Assembly: GCA_036677685.1 (NCBI GenBank)
Contig: JAVBWA010000034.1
Coordinates: forward strand, 54,631 to 118,630
DNA from: JAQUBU01 sp036677685
GTDB taxonomy: Bacteria > Bacillota > Syntrophomonadia > Syntrophomonadales > Syntrophomonadaceae
Reading direction: 5' to 3'
Length of the DNA stretch: 64,000 nucleotides
In this document: positions 46,037 to 54,470 of the stretch, one piece after another
How positions within the stretch are numbered: the first letter of the stretch is position 1
How the letters are laid out: each line of letters opens with the position of its first letter
Notes under the pieces: model-generated
Databases searched by the model: none
Told to the model about the DNA's origin: nothing
Seen by the model: only the letters and a program-made list of their open reading frames with translations
Position numbers and translations under genes: made by a program

Positions 46037-46170
46037 CGTTAACAAACAAGGGCAAAACCTACATATGATTTATTTCATAAATCCATCACTACATATGGAT
46101 TTTCACCTTGAGGATGTTAATATTTTACACAAGATTCTCCGGCGTACCAAGCTCCGGACAAAATTGCAGT

Positions 46171-46356
46171 TTAAGTTGTAATCCAATACCCCTGGTACAT
46201 AAGGCGATGGGTTTTGTCCTCACAGAACTGCCGGGTGGCAACAATGAGAGCCAATATTAAGTTGTCATCGTCATCTATGTCCACCCGTAAGTGACCTTTT
46301 GTTTCATTTAATGACAAAGGTTCTTCTGCGGGGGGCGTAACTAATTTAAAAGCCAT
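46171..46356 (-). pseudogene. Truncated phage head-tail connector (gp6-like)
   Basis: 61 residues: LVTPPAEEPLSLNETKGHLR, VDIDDDDNLILALIVATRQF and CEDKTHRLMYQGYWITT. This is the N-terminal half of a gp6/PhiE125-gp8-like connector, normally about 100-190 residues. The start has GGAGAG. It stops early and no other phage structural genes are near, so it is a prophage remnant. Confidence 0.7.
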
Positions 46357-46464
46357 GACTCTCCTTCAAATAAATTAAGCCATCCACCAAAGAAGTGAAC
46401 AGCTCCAAAAGTATGTTTACTTATTAAGCTTTTTAATTATCGCTAATCCGGTAGTTAAGTAGAT

Positions 46465-47583
46465 CTAATCATCAAATTCCTTGTCCATAAATGTTTTAAT
46501 TTTTGCTTCTGCAGGCCCTATAATTTTTTCTTGTATAGAGTCTATTAATTCATCCTTATTAGCATATCTTCGAGTTTTTAAGATCGATCTGTGGTTTTGT
46601 CTCAGATCGGATATTGTATTAGGTTCGTTCTCTCCTTCTTTCAACAAAGGGATAACCGGTACTGCAAGTGTTGCAATACGCTCGATTTCCTGAAGAACTA
46701 TTCTGGCTTCGGAAAAATCTGCAATTATAAATCGCGCCATAGAGGCTAGGGTAGAAACAGTATCACTTATATTTCTATTTTTAGGCACATCAAAGTCGAA
46801 TAGGACTGGAATATAATTATAATTAGTAAGTTTACTGCGTAACGCGTTTAATATGGGTTTTTGTGTTTCACTAAATCTTCCTAAAATCAGTACTACCTTT
46901 GACGTAATTGTATCAATTAAATTCCTTATCTTCTTGTTATCTATAAGCAGATAAATAAATTGAGCAACTTCCAAATCATCAACAGTAATGGGATTTTGCC
47001 AAATAGGACTTATATTAAGATTTTCTTGTATAGTTCCCTGTAATTGAACGTCCCAGGCAGATATTCCATAAATACTACAATCCACCAACTTTGCACTACT
47101 TAAATTAGCATTTACCAACGAACACCTATTAAGATTTGTATGACTCAAATCAGCATCACTAAGATTTGCTTCTCTGAGGTCGGCTCCGTTTAAATTTGCC
47201 CCTATAAGTATTGCGTTTTTTAAATCTGCCCTAAAAAGATCAGCATCACTAAGATTTGCTTCTCTGAGGTCGGCTCCGTTTAAATCAACCTCTTTAAGAT
47301 TTGCCTCTATAAAATTTAATCCTCTGAGATTTCTGTTACATAGATCTACACCATAAAGATTTGTACCTCGAAAATCAGCAGCATCAATATCTGCAGCATC
47401 AAGATTTATTCCGCTAAGGTTTGCCTTATTGAAGTTAACCCCTATTAGATTAAACCCTTTTAAGTCTGTATTACTTAAATTAGCTCCGCTAAGATCTGGC
47501 CTTATATTTAAATTTAACTTTCTCCACTCGTTCCATTCATTTACTCCTTGTTTCAATAATTTTATATGCTCCTCATTAGCCAC
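46465..47583 (-). CDS. Pentapeptide-repeat protein with C-terminal TIR-like domain
   Basis: 372 residues, GTG start after GGAGG (minus strand). Residues 25-180 are pentapeptide repeats (RPDLSGANLSNTDLKGFNLI, GADLREANLSDADLFRADL). Residues 225-345 fit a TIR-like/nucleotide-binding effector seen mainly fused to pentapeptide or NTPase modules: KVVLILGRFSETQKPILNAL, YIPVLFDFDVPKNRNISDTV, MARFIIADFSEARIVLQEIE (candidate catalytic Glu) and VPVIPLL. It may act in antiphage defence by NAD cleavage or scaffolding; this is inference. TATAAT-like boxes lie upstream. Confidence 0.8.
   Translation of the reverse strand: MANEEHIKLLKQGVNEWNEWRKLNLNIRPDLSGANLSNTDLKGFNLIGVNFNKANLSGINLDAADIDAADFRGTNLYGVDLCNRNLRGLNFIEANLKEVDLNGADLREANLSDADLFRADLKNAILIGANLNGADLREANLSDADLSHTNLNRCSLVNANLSSAKLVDCSIYGISAWDVQLQGTIQENLNISPIWQNPITVDDLEVAQFIYLLIDNKKIRNLIDTITSKVVLILGRFSETQKPILNALRSKLTNYNYIPVLFDFDVPKNRNISDTVSTLASMARFIIADFSEARIVLQEIERIATLAVPVIPLLKEGENEPNTISDLRQNHRSILKTRRYANKDELIDSIQEKIIGPAEAKIKTFMDKEFDD
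47149..47285 (-). repeat. 47-bp direct repeat inside the pentapeptide gene
   Basis: 47149-47195 and 47239-47285 are identical and 90 bases apart, equal to six pentapeptides. A recent in-frame duplication of the beta-helix. Confidence 0.85.
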
Positions 47584-47668
47584 TATTTGTATACCTCCAT
47601 TATATTATTGCTAACATTATACTATAATGGCTTAATATGGGGAGGACATAATTTCGCTTTCACTATTC

Positions 47669-47791
47669 TTATTCTGAAAAACCGGGATACTTCGGGATAA
47701 TTGTACACACATTCCCCTCAACACAAATATTAAAATCATCTGGATTTTTATCTTGGCTAAGTAAATCTTGGACTTCTGATTCATAGCTCAT
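47669..47791 (-). CDS. Small cysteine-containing peptide (40 aa)
   Basis: ATG at 47791 lies eight bases after GGAGG (minus strand), an ideal distance; another ATG at 47797 is too close. The product is MSYESEVQDLLSQDKN then PDDFNICVEGNVCTIIPKYP. It is acidic in the first half, with two cysteines six apart in the second. No family is known. It shares NICVE with the frame at 48092-48310. Possibilities: precursor peptide, toxin/antitoxin or phage regulator. Confidence 0.5.
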   Translation of the reverse strand: MSYESEVQDLLSQDKNPDDFNICVEGNVCTIIPKYPGFSE

Positions 47792-48014
47792 TTTCATAGC
47801 CTCCATATACGATGTATTTTTAATTCTGAGTAATTGGAACTTGCACTAGAATCGTCCCTAGTTTGCACTCTTATATAATACGAACAGCTCTAAATATCTC
47901 GTTAATACATAGAAATTGAAACCGTTGTATACAAAGGCTGCTTGGCTGGGGGGAAGTCTCTCTGTTGCTCATTAATAAATACCTTAATACCTGGATTATC
48001 AATGCAAATTTGAG

Positions 48015-48104
48015 TTAATGCTTGGGCAATGCCGGATTAAAAAGTATTGCTCCAATAGCTAAACCAAGGAAAAATCCCATAATATTATTTTTCAATAAAA
48101 ACAT
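48015..48104 (-). CDS. Tiny hydrophobic peptide
   Basis: 26-29 residues from TTG 48095 (after AAAGG) or ATG 48104: KNNIMGFFLGLAIGAILFNP then ALPKH. One membrane helix. It overlaps the end of the next frame upstream by a few bases, suggesting coupling. Only moderately supported. Confidence 0.35.
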   Translation of the reverse strand: MFLLKNNIMGFFLGLAIGAILFNPALPKH

Positions 48105-48310
48105 CCTTTCTTTAATTCAATTTCTTCCCAACCAGCGGATTTTGTGCCTATCCCGGGGGGCAGAGCTTGCTTATTTCTTAGATATAATACAAAGTTTTCT
48201 ATGTAGCGTAAGTCCTCCTCATCAAGGTTTGCTATTGCATCATAGGCCACATGGCAGCCTGGGTGCTTTTCAACACAAATATTTGCTCCCAGGAGAAAAC
48301 CTATCTTAGG
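48092..48310 (-). CDS. Small open frame without a normal start
   Basis: About 70 codons open on the minus strand: IGFLLGANICVEKHPGCHVA, YDAIANLDEEDLRYIENFVL, ALPPGIGTKSAGWEEIELKK. The text is strongly protein-like, but no ATG exists; CTG or an internal GTG would have to serve, or the 5' end was lost. Function unknown. Confidence 0.4.
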   Translation of the reverse strand, partial: PKIGFLLGANICVEKHPGCHVAYDAIANLDEEDLRYIENFVLYLRNKQALPPGIGTKSAGWEEIELKKGCFY

Positions 48311-48389
48311 CTAAAGTATATATTTGAATCCAATTTAGGCCAAATCCAGCATAGCAAATATTAACAAATAAAGAGAACAAGGTTTTCTG

Positions 48390-48401
48390 ACGAATATTCG
48401 T
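48390..48401. promoter_or_regulatory. Palindrome upstream of the recombinase gene
   Basis: ACGAATATTCGT, a perfect 12-bp palindrome about 60 bases before the recombinase start. Possible operator; not a match to the Firmicute LexA box. Confidence 0.3.
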
Positions 48402-48463
48402 AATGTTCGACAATCTTCTTGCGGTAGCCCATAATGATGCTATTGCTATTTAATGGGAGGAGT

Positions 48464-49393
48464 ATGCGTAACATTATGAATAACTTGAGAACACAGATAA
48501 GCTCCTATCTGAATTATTGTCAATACCAGAAGAAGCTTAACGGAAAAACCTTGAAGGCTTATCAAATTGACCTCAATCAACTAGCGTCTTTTGCCGCCCA
48601 GAAGGCCGCCCCCCTGACCAAGGATTGCCTTTTGCTATATATTCAAGCCTTACATAGCCAATATAAGCCCAAGACCGTAAAACGCAAGATAGCCAGCACA
48701 AGGGCATTTCTGAATTACCTTGAATTTGATGAGCAGATAGATACAAATCCAATCGATAAACTAAGACTGCAATTCCGTGAACCGGTCACCTTGCCCAAAG
48801 CATTGCCCCTGAATACTATTCAGAAACTGCTTAAAACCGCTTATCGTCTGTTAAACGAGAGCAACGGTGATTATCAATATGGTATGCGATTGCGCAATGT
48901 GGCTATTTTGGAGCTTATGTTTGCTACCGGTTTGCGTGTCTCCGAATTGTGTTCTATCAAACCGGGTGAGATTGATCTCAAAAACGGTTTTGTAAAGGTG
49001 CAGGGAAAAGGGGCACGGGAAAGGATTGTGTTTATCAGTAACCCGGAAACGCTGGCAGTACTCCGGAAATACCGGGATAAATTCAAGCAACGGATAGCTT
49101 CCGAAGCTTTCTTTTTTATTAACCGGCTGCAAAAGAAACTGAGCGAGCAGTCGGTACGCAGCATGGTTAACGAGTATGCGGTTATTGCGGGGATATCTGA
49201 GCATGTAACGCCGCACATGCTCCGGCATTCTTTCGCCACGCTGCTGCTGGAGGAAGATGTAGATATCCGCTACATACAGAGCATTTTAGGGCACAGCTCC
49301 ATTTCAACCACGCAAATTTATACTTATGTCTCTTTGCGCAAACAAAAAAGCCTCATGAAGAAAAAACATCCCAGAAACAGAATATCAATATAA
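48464..49393 (+). CDS. Tyrosine recombinase / integrase
   Basis: 309 residues from ATG 48464 just after GGAGG. N-terminal SAM-like core-binding domain (NYCQYQKKLNGKTLKAYQID), C-terminal catalytic domain with Arg in FATGLRVSELCSIK, Lys in VQGKGARER, HxxR in TPHMLRHSFATLLLE, His in SILGHSSISTTQIY and the nucleophile Tyr in QIYTYVS. XerC/D- or integron-like in size. A 24-bp sequence with an exact inverted partner lies 40 bases after its stop. Confidence 0.95.
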   Translation: MRNIMNNLRTQISSYLNYCQYQKKLNGKTLKAYQIDLNQLASFAAQKAAPLTKDCLLLYIQALHSQYKPKTVKRKIASTRAFLNYLEFDEQIDTNPIDKLRLQFREPVTLPKALPLNTIQKLLKTAYRLLNESNGDYQYGMRLRNVAILELMFATGLRVSELCSIKPGEIDLKNGFVKVQGKGARERIVFISNPETLAVLRKYRDKFKQRIASEAFFFINRLQKKLSEQSVRSMVNEYAVIAGISEHVTPHMLRHSFATLLLEEDVDIRYIQSILGHSSISTTQIYTYVSLRKQKSLMKKKHPRNRISI

Positions 49394-49432
49394 GCTACTT
49401 ATGCCGAAATACCGGGACTCTTGCCCAATCTC

Positions 49433-49456
49433 AACAACGGATAATTTATAATTATC
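49433..49456 (+). repeat. 24-bp inverted repeat, left copy
   Basis: Exact reverse complement of 53202-53225. It begins AACAACGG and ends ATAATTATC, and has an imperfect internal palindrome. It lies 40 bases after the tyrosine recombinase gene, so it is a candidate recombination site. Confidence 0.85.
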
Positions 49457-49482
49457 TAAAATCTATACCTTGGAGTGACACA

Positions 49483-51807
49483 ATGACTACAAATCAATGG
49501 ATAAATTTTGGGATTATGGTGGGAACAATTCTTATACCTATTTCTTCCATTATCGGATTATTGTTTTTGTTGTACAAGAAGAGAATATTAATTTCAAAAT
49601 ACAACCTATATCCAAATGGCTTCACTGATAGGCGTATGAGTATTACTAAGCTGACAGAATTTATTAATGTCAATAGTCAGATTGTTAATGTATATGGTAA
49701 ACGTGGCATTGGCAAAAGCGCCTTTCTGCGATTTTACTGTGATCTAATTAATAAAAACTTGGATAACAACAATTCTTTTTTTTACACAATGGATTTCAAG
49801 AAATATCGGAACTTAAAAAAAGCTAAAGCTTTATATGTTGAGCTATCTGGTTACTACGATAGAGAAAAACTAAATGAACAAATTGGCGAACAATTAACTG
49901 GAGATCAATCGATTGGGCTTATCAAAGCCGCAAAACGAATAAAGAACTACTTATTTCGTTCAAAATTAATTATCATTGTGTTAGACAATGTAAACAACAT
50001 AGGGCTAGAAAAAGATATTGAAGATATTATTCGTACATTTGCGAAAGTATCTGACAAGTTTGTGTTTTTGATTGGCTCCATTGAGAAGCTCTCCTTGGTT
50101 AATCTAATTAACTCCAACAAACAATATATCCAACTTGGCGCATTTGACGAAAAAGATATTTATGAGTTTGCACGGAAAAATTTAAAAGATACAGGAATTG
50201 ATCAGCGTCATCTTTCAAGAATTTTGGAAGTTTCCAAAGGTTTGCCTATCTTCGTGAATATATTTATAAAGGATAGCCAGTCATCTTTTGGAGCAAATTT
50301 CCATATACAGAAATACGTTAAAAGTATTGTAAATAATTTAAGCGTTCCAGCCTTCGATCTAGCACAATATATTTCATTATTAAGCATAACAAAGGCTACA
50401 ATGTTAATCGGTGATATTTATAATATCACTGATTTTCCGATGGATGCGCTTATCGAACTGGAAAACAATGCTTTAATAGAATACGACCGAATCCAAAAAA
50501 CAGTGAAAATGCATGAATTGTACCGGGATTATATCAATCCGGAATTCATAAATATTAACCAACTTAAAATTGAATTGATTTATAAGAAGATTAGTGCCGA
50601 CAGAATATTTGAGCGCTCATATTATTTACTGCTACTACATAATGAAGAAGATCGCGAAGAAAGCCTAATGACAGCAATTAATAATGCTGTTCGTGAAGAG
50701 AACTATTCGTTTCTGTTATTAATAGGAGAGCATTTCAAACTGATGTATAATTTTGAACCGGCCAAAGCGTATCTGCGTAATGATGTTTTCATAACGATAA
50801 TTTGGGGATATTTGCAAGGCCTTGTGGGTGTCGGTAATTACCCAGCTGCACAAGAGGTGGTTGATTCATGTAAACTTACTATAAGGAATCCAGAAAATAC
50901 ATTACAATTTGAGTTATCTATTTTGATTGCAAACCTCTATCATCTTCAAATAAAATATCCTTTGGCCATTAGTACATATGAAACCCTACTTGAATATACC
51001 GATAAAGAAGAATTTGCAGATTATCAATCCAAATGTTTTCTAGGTATAGCACATGCTTATAGACATGCGGGGAGATACCCAACTGTAGCCATTGAATATT
51101 ATAATAAAGCTATAGCTTCTGCTAACAGCAGGAATCAAAAGAGCATAGCATTTTTGTGCAAGCAAGAGTTGTTAATACTTCATGCGGCCTTAAGCCAAGA
51201 GGCTGAATCATTGGCTCTATATAATGATTTGGAGCAGGAGATGTGTGTACTTCCCGAGGAGTATATACATAACAAAATAGCCTATCTTAAGGTTAAGGCT
51301 CGATATTTAAGGTTTCTAAAGAATCCAGTCAATGATATTGAAGAAATAAATCTGCTTAATCAGGTACTTAGAGAATATAGCGCAATAAAAAAACGGTTAC
51401 AATACAATACCTATTTTGAATTTGGCGAATACTATCGGTTACATGATGACTACATTACGGCTCTGGATAATTATAAAATAGCATTGATATTCTCAAAAAA
51501 TAATTTGGACCATAATTTAGAAACAATGTGTTATTTAGGGATTATTTTATGTGAGATAAAATCTGAAAAATTCTTATACCATGAACACAAATTCAGTCAA
51601 AGACAAAACTTAATAAGTATTATAGACAAATGCAAAGAATATGGGCTATATTACAATTCCCTTCTGGCGGAATTATTGCTAGCTAAAATATCCAATATAG
51701 CCGTCGATAAGTCTATTCTGATGTCCCTAAAAACAATTGGCTACCAAAGAGAGGTTGAAATTGCCGAGGCCGATTTATATGGAGAAATGATGCTAATACT
51801 TATGTAA
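49483..51807 (+). CDS. Membrane-anchored STAND-type ATPase
   Basis: 774 residues. One N-terminal membrane helix (residues 8-31), then a P-loop NTPase: Walker A YGKRGIGKSAFLRF (71-84), Walker B KLIIIVLDNVNNI, and FVFLIGSIEKLSL as sensor-like strand. The region after about 300 is alpha-helical with TPR-like text (ALDNYKIALIFSKNNLDHNL, AIEYYNKAIASANSRNQKSI). No effector domain is seen apart from the membrane anchor. Its last 15 bases overlap the convergent SHMT-like gene. Defence or signalling role is inferred. Confidence 0.8.
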   Translation: MTTNQWINFGIMVGTILIPISSIIGLLFLLYKKRILISKYNLYPNGFTDRRMSITKLTEFINVNSQIVNVYGKRGIGKSAFLRFYCDLINKNLDNNNSFFYTMDFKKYRNLKKAKALYVELSGYYDREKLNEQIGEQLTGDQSIGLIKAAKRIKNYLFRSKLIIIVLDNVNNIGLEKDIEDIIRTFAKVSDKFVFLIGSIEKLSLVNLINSNKQYIQLGAFDEKDIYEFARKNLKDTGIDQRHLSRILEVSKGLPIFVNIFIKDSQSSFGANFHIQKYVKSIVNNLSVPAFDLAQYISLLSITKATMLIGDIYNITDFPMDALIELENNALIEYDRIQKTVKMHELYRDYINPEFININQLKIELIYKKISADRIFERSYYLLLLHNEEDREESLMTAINNAVREENYSFLLLIGEHFKLMYNFEPAKAYLRNDVFITIIWGYLQGLVGVGNYPAAQEVVDSCKLTIRNPENTLQFELSILIANLYHLQIKYPLAISTYETLLEYTDKEEFADYQSKCFLGIAHAYRHAGRYPTVAIEYYNKAIASANSRNQKSIAFLCKQELLILHAALSQEAESLALYNDLEQEMCVLPEEYIHNKIAYLKVKARYLRFLKNPVNDIEEINLLNQVLREYSAIKKRLQYNTYFEFGEYYRLHDDYITALDNYKIALIFSKNNLDHNLETMCYLGIILCEIKSEKFLYHEHKFSQRQNLISIIDKCKEYGLYYNSLLAELLLAKISNIAVDKSILMSLKTIGYQREVEIAEADLYGEMMLILM

Positions 51808-53055
51808 AACCGATATAAGTAGTTGATATAGTTCATCAGGGAAGGTGTATTGAATTATTTTAGGGGGCAGAACGCTTTTCAAATAACTGATTCTGGCACT
51901 ATCGGGTTTAGTTCTCTTTATTTCATCCATAATCAGTGCAACGGTTATAATTGCATTTTTATCCCATCCATAGCGAGCAATTTCTTGTGTTCCCAATCTG
52001 ATTCCATACCCACTCAGCAAAGGCTTTACTTTTTTATTTAACGTAACGCCATACGCAATGGCATTGATATTGATTGTATTCATAACGTTCTCTGAGCACC
52101 GGATGAATAATTGATGTGTGTAGCTATATTCTTTTCCGGTTTTCGCCAAATCGAAACCAAGGGACTCTAATTGTTCGCCCAGCAATTTGGCAGTAGCGAC
52201 AATCGCTGCCCCGTATTCTTTTCCATATGCTTCAAATTCAATAAGCGCAGCGAGCAATGAAATGATTTGATGCATTTGGGGATTTCGAAGGAATACAGGG
52301 TTAATATTTTTATCTAAAGCATGGTGGATGTCTTTATTATTGGTTAAGATCAATCCTGATGTTGGGCCAGGAAGAGTTTTATGTGTACCGCCCAATAAAA
52401 CAATATTATCAGATATATCAAGCGGGTTCTTTATGATGTCGGCAGCAATTAATCCCATCAACTGGCTTATATCATAGAGTAGAGTAGTGTTCTGTAGATT
52501 CAGCTTATTGACATCCAAGGGCTTAATTATATCCGATGGAGCTAATAAAATGAATTTGACTTTTTCCTGTTCCACCATTTTATTTAAGTTATCATAATCC
52601 AAATCAAATTGATGAATACAATATGGGGCATCATATACCTGCAAGCCCAATCTCTCACAAACCGGTTTCATTGAAGCGTGCCCTCCCCATTCAGCAGGTA
52701 GCAATGCAATTTTGTCACCAATTTGAGTAAGGGACATTAGGGTCGATGTAACACAATTCATTCCTGATAAAGTTCTTGCATCTACATAATTTGCTCTAAA
52801 TAATCTTCTACATATTTCTGACAGCATGGAATAAAATTGTATCAAATATTGACTACCTATAAAATTATCCAATTCGCTATAGCTATATGGGCTTCCCATT
52901 ATGTAGCGCTCTTGAAAATCACCACTTAAAGGGATCTTTGTAAAAGGAGAAATTACATTCTCAGCTGCACATAAGGGTACAGAAGATTTATGAAAACCCT
53001 TGAACTCTTCCACACATTGTATCAATCTATCAATACGATTGCTTATGTCACTCAT
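51793..53055 (-). CDS. SHMT-like PLP-dependent enzyme
   Basis: 420 residues from ATG 53055 (after CGGAG); an ATG at 53070 is also in frame. It follows the serine hydroxymethyltransferase pattern but is divergent: VPLCAAENVISPF (for LIASEN), ERYIMGSPYS, DARTLSGMNCVTSTLM, AEWGGHASMKPVCERLG, YDISQLMGLIAADII and the PLP-lysine region LLGGTHKTLPGPTSGLIL. Similar divergent SHMT homologues occur in natural-product pathways, where they join or split beta-hydroxy amino acids. The reaction here is unknown. The broken gene upstream ends one base before its start. Confidence 0.85.
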   Translation of the reverse strand: MSDISNRIDRLIQCVEEFKGFHKSSVPLCAAENVISPFTKIPLSGDFQERYIMGSPYSYSELDNFIGSQYLIQFYSMLSEICRRLFRANYVDARTLSGMNCVTSTLMSLTQIGDKIALLPAEWGGHASMKPVCERLGLQVYDAPYCIHQFDLDYDNLNKMVEQEKVKFILLAPSDIIKPLDVNKLNLQNTTLLYDISQLMGLIAADIIKNPLDISDNIVLLGGTHKTLPGPTSGLILTNNKDIHHALDKNINPVFLRNPQMHQIISLLAALIEFEAYGKEYGAAIVATAKLLGEQLESLGFDLAKTGKEYSYTHQLFIRCSENVMNTININAIAYGVTLNKKVKPLLSGYGIRLGTQEIARYGWDKNAIITVALIMDEIKRTKPDSARISYLKSVLPPKIIQYTFPDELYQLLISVLHKY

Positions 53056-53056
53056 C

Positions 53057-53328
53057 TTAGTCTCCGTCATTCAAATACGATTTTAAATACCCAGCAACAG
53101 ACACATAGCGGATAATTGGTAATTCACTCAAAATATTCACAGGAATAAAGTCTGCCATTTTTCCGGTCTCAATAGAACCGTAGTAAGCAACTTCAACATG
53201 TGATAATTATAAATTATCCGTTGTTTAACCCCATCAACAACATTGATATTCGCATCTTTTAAATGCTATCCGTAAATAGTCGGCGCTTCCTCCTCAATTA
53301 CGTTAAACCGACAAATTACCGTCCCATA
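53057..53328 (-). pseudogene. 3' end of a broken gene upstream of the SHMT-like gene
   Basis: Minus strand: GTVICRFNVIEEEAPTIYG, stop, then HLKDANINVVDGVKQRIIYN, then a 2-base frameshift near 53201, then VEVAYYGSIETGKMADFIPV and IRYVSVAGYLKSYLNDGD to TAA. The frame runs straight through the right 24-bp repeat, and the frameshift lies right at the repeat edge. The family is not recognised. It was probably cotranscribed with the SHMT-like gene. The 5' part is missing. Confidence 0.6.
53202..53225 (-). repeat. 24-bp inverted repeat, right copy
   Basis: Exact reverse complement of 49433-49456, located inside the broken gene. Together the two copies bound 3.75 kb with the STAND and SHMT-like genes. 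Confidence 0.85.
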
Positions 53329-53424
53329 TTATGTAAAAAACCTATTAGCGCACAAAAACCGCCACTTTCGTAGCAGTTCATTCATCTATTTTTATTCACT
53401 TTCAGGGTTTTTCACATCCCCCCC

Positions 53425-53898
53425 TTACTTTATACTTTCCTTTTCTGTGCCGGAGTCCGATCCAGCTGAGCTTTCGTCTTCCCCATCATCTAAAGTCTGC
53501 CGGGCATGTAAAAATTTAATGTATTTTCGCAATTCCCGCATTGATTCCTCGTCCAATCCTTTAATAAGCGCATCTATTTTATTTCCCGACTTTTCATCAT
53601 CCTTTGAAGATATTCTGTTAAGGGCTTGCAACAGCTCGGCTGGATCTGTGGACTGGTTTATTATCTCCTGCAGGTTACCAGGAATAGGATGGGGGATTTC
53701 AGTTATACCAAGAAGATAATCTGTGCTAACATTATAAAATTCTGACAAAATTATTACCTGCTTATAATCAAGGTTACGATCTCCAGACTCATAATAATTT
53801 ACTGAACGTGGAGTTACGCCCAGCAACGAGGCAATATCTTCTCGTTTTAATTTTTTTTCTTTCCTTAACTGTTTAAGCCGTTCATTTAAAGTGGTCAT
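53425..53898 (-). CDS. XRE-family repressor (phage cI-like)
   Basis: 157 residues. HTH at the N-terminus (LNERLKQLRKEKKLKREDIA, SLLGVTPRSVNYYESGDRNL), then YNVSTDYLLGITEIPHP and a C-terminal helical part rich in Asp/Glu, probably for oligomerisation. No peptidase or zinc motif, so it is not autocleaving. It is the first of several regulators of a phage or plasmid control region. Confidence 0.88.
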   Translation of the reverse strand: MTTLNERLKQLRKEKKLKREDIASLLGVTPRSVNYYESGDRNLDYKQVIILSEFYNVSTDYLLGITEIPHPIPGNLQEIINQSTDPAELLQALNRISSKDDEKSGNKIDALIKGLDEESMRELRKYIKFLHARQTLDDGEDESSAGSDSGTEKESIK

Positions 53899-54008
53899 AA
53901 AATCGACTCCATAAAAGCATTGACAGAGAACAAAAAATTCACTAATATTTAATCAAACGAGGAACTAAAAATTCACAAAAGGTAATTGATATAAGGCTCC
54001 ATTTAATA

Positions 54009-54086
54009 AAAGCATGCAAAAATAAAGGTTTAACCCAAAAACAGGTGGCCAATAAACTAGGCATATCTGCCAGAATGTATCGTTGA
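54009..54086 (+). pseudogene. Remnant of an HTH regulator gene
   Basis: The frame reads KACKNKGLTQKQVANKLGIS then ARMYR and stops. It matches helices 1-3 of a Cro/XRE protein but has no start or end. Confidence 0.55.
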
Positions 54087-54164
54087 AGCATCAATTCCAG
54101 CAATTCGATCATCTACAAATGCATAATCAGACGTAGCTCAACTATTCAGCAAATATCTTAATAT

Positions 54165-54383
54165 TTACCGCCTGGTCGGATCGTCGGAGCGGCCCACCAG
54201 GTAATCAAGAGAAACATCAAAGTAATCGGCCAAAAAGAGTAGAGTTTTGAAACTCGGTTTTGCTTCGTTATTTTCATAAGCAAAGATTATCCGCTTTTTC
54301 AGGCCGATTTTATCAGCTAGGTCTTCAGCTCTAATGTCGTTCGATTTCCTTAAATAGTGAAGTCGATCAGCGAAAGAAGACAA
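54165..54383 (-). CDS. XRE-family repressor, short
   Basis: 72 residues: FADRLHYLRKSNDIRAEDLA, DKIGLKKRIIFAYENNEAKP and YFDVSLDYLVGRSDDPTRR. Pure HTH protein. It is divergent to the Cro-like gene at 54471, with two operator palindromes between them, as in phage lysis-lysogeny switches. Confidence 0.88.
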   Translation of the reverse strand: MSSFADRLHYLRKSNDIRAEDLADKIGLKKRIIFAYENNEAKPSFKTLLFLADYFDVSLDYLVGRSDDPTRR

Positions 54384-54408
54384 ATCAACCCTCCGATAAT
54401 AATTAACA

Positions 54409-54425
54409 GTGCATTAATAATGCAC
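54409..54425. promoter_or_regulatory. Operator 1 of the divergent HTH genes
   Basis: GTGCATTAATAATGCAC, a 7+3+7 dyad. The same pattern GTGCA(T/A)T-3-A(A/T)TGCAC recurs 35 bases on. Confidence 0.7.
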
Positions 54426-54443
54426 TAATATTTAAACATAGGA

Positions 54444-54460
54444 GTGCAATAAAATTGCAC
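54444..54460. promoter_or_regulatory. Operator 2 of the divergent HTH genes
   Basis: GTGCAATAAAATTGCAC, same 7+3+7 dyad as operator 1; it ends ten bases before the plus-strand start, so binding would block that gene. Confidence 0.7.
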
Positions 54461-54470
54461 GGGTGAATAA

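Noticed and set aside
48022..48309. 95-residue plus-strand frame
   Set aside because: It is the mirror of the minus-strand small genes, which have more protein-like text and a better ribosome binding site.
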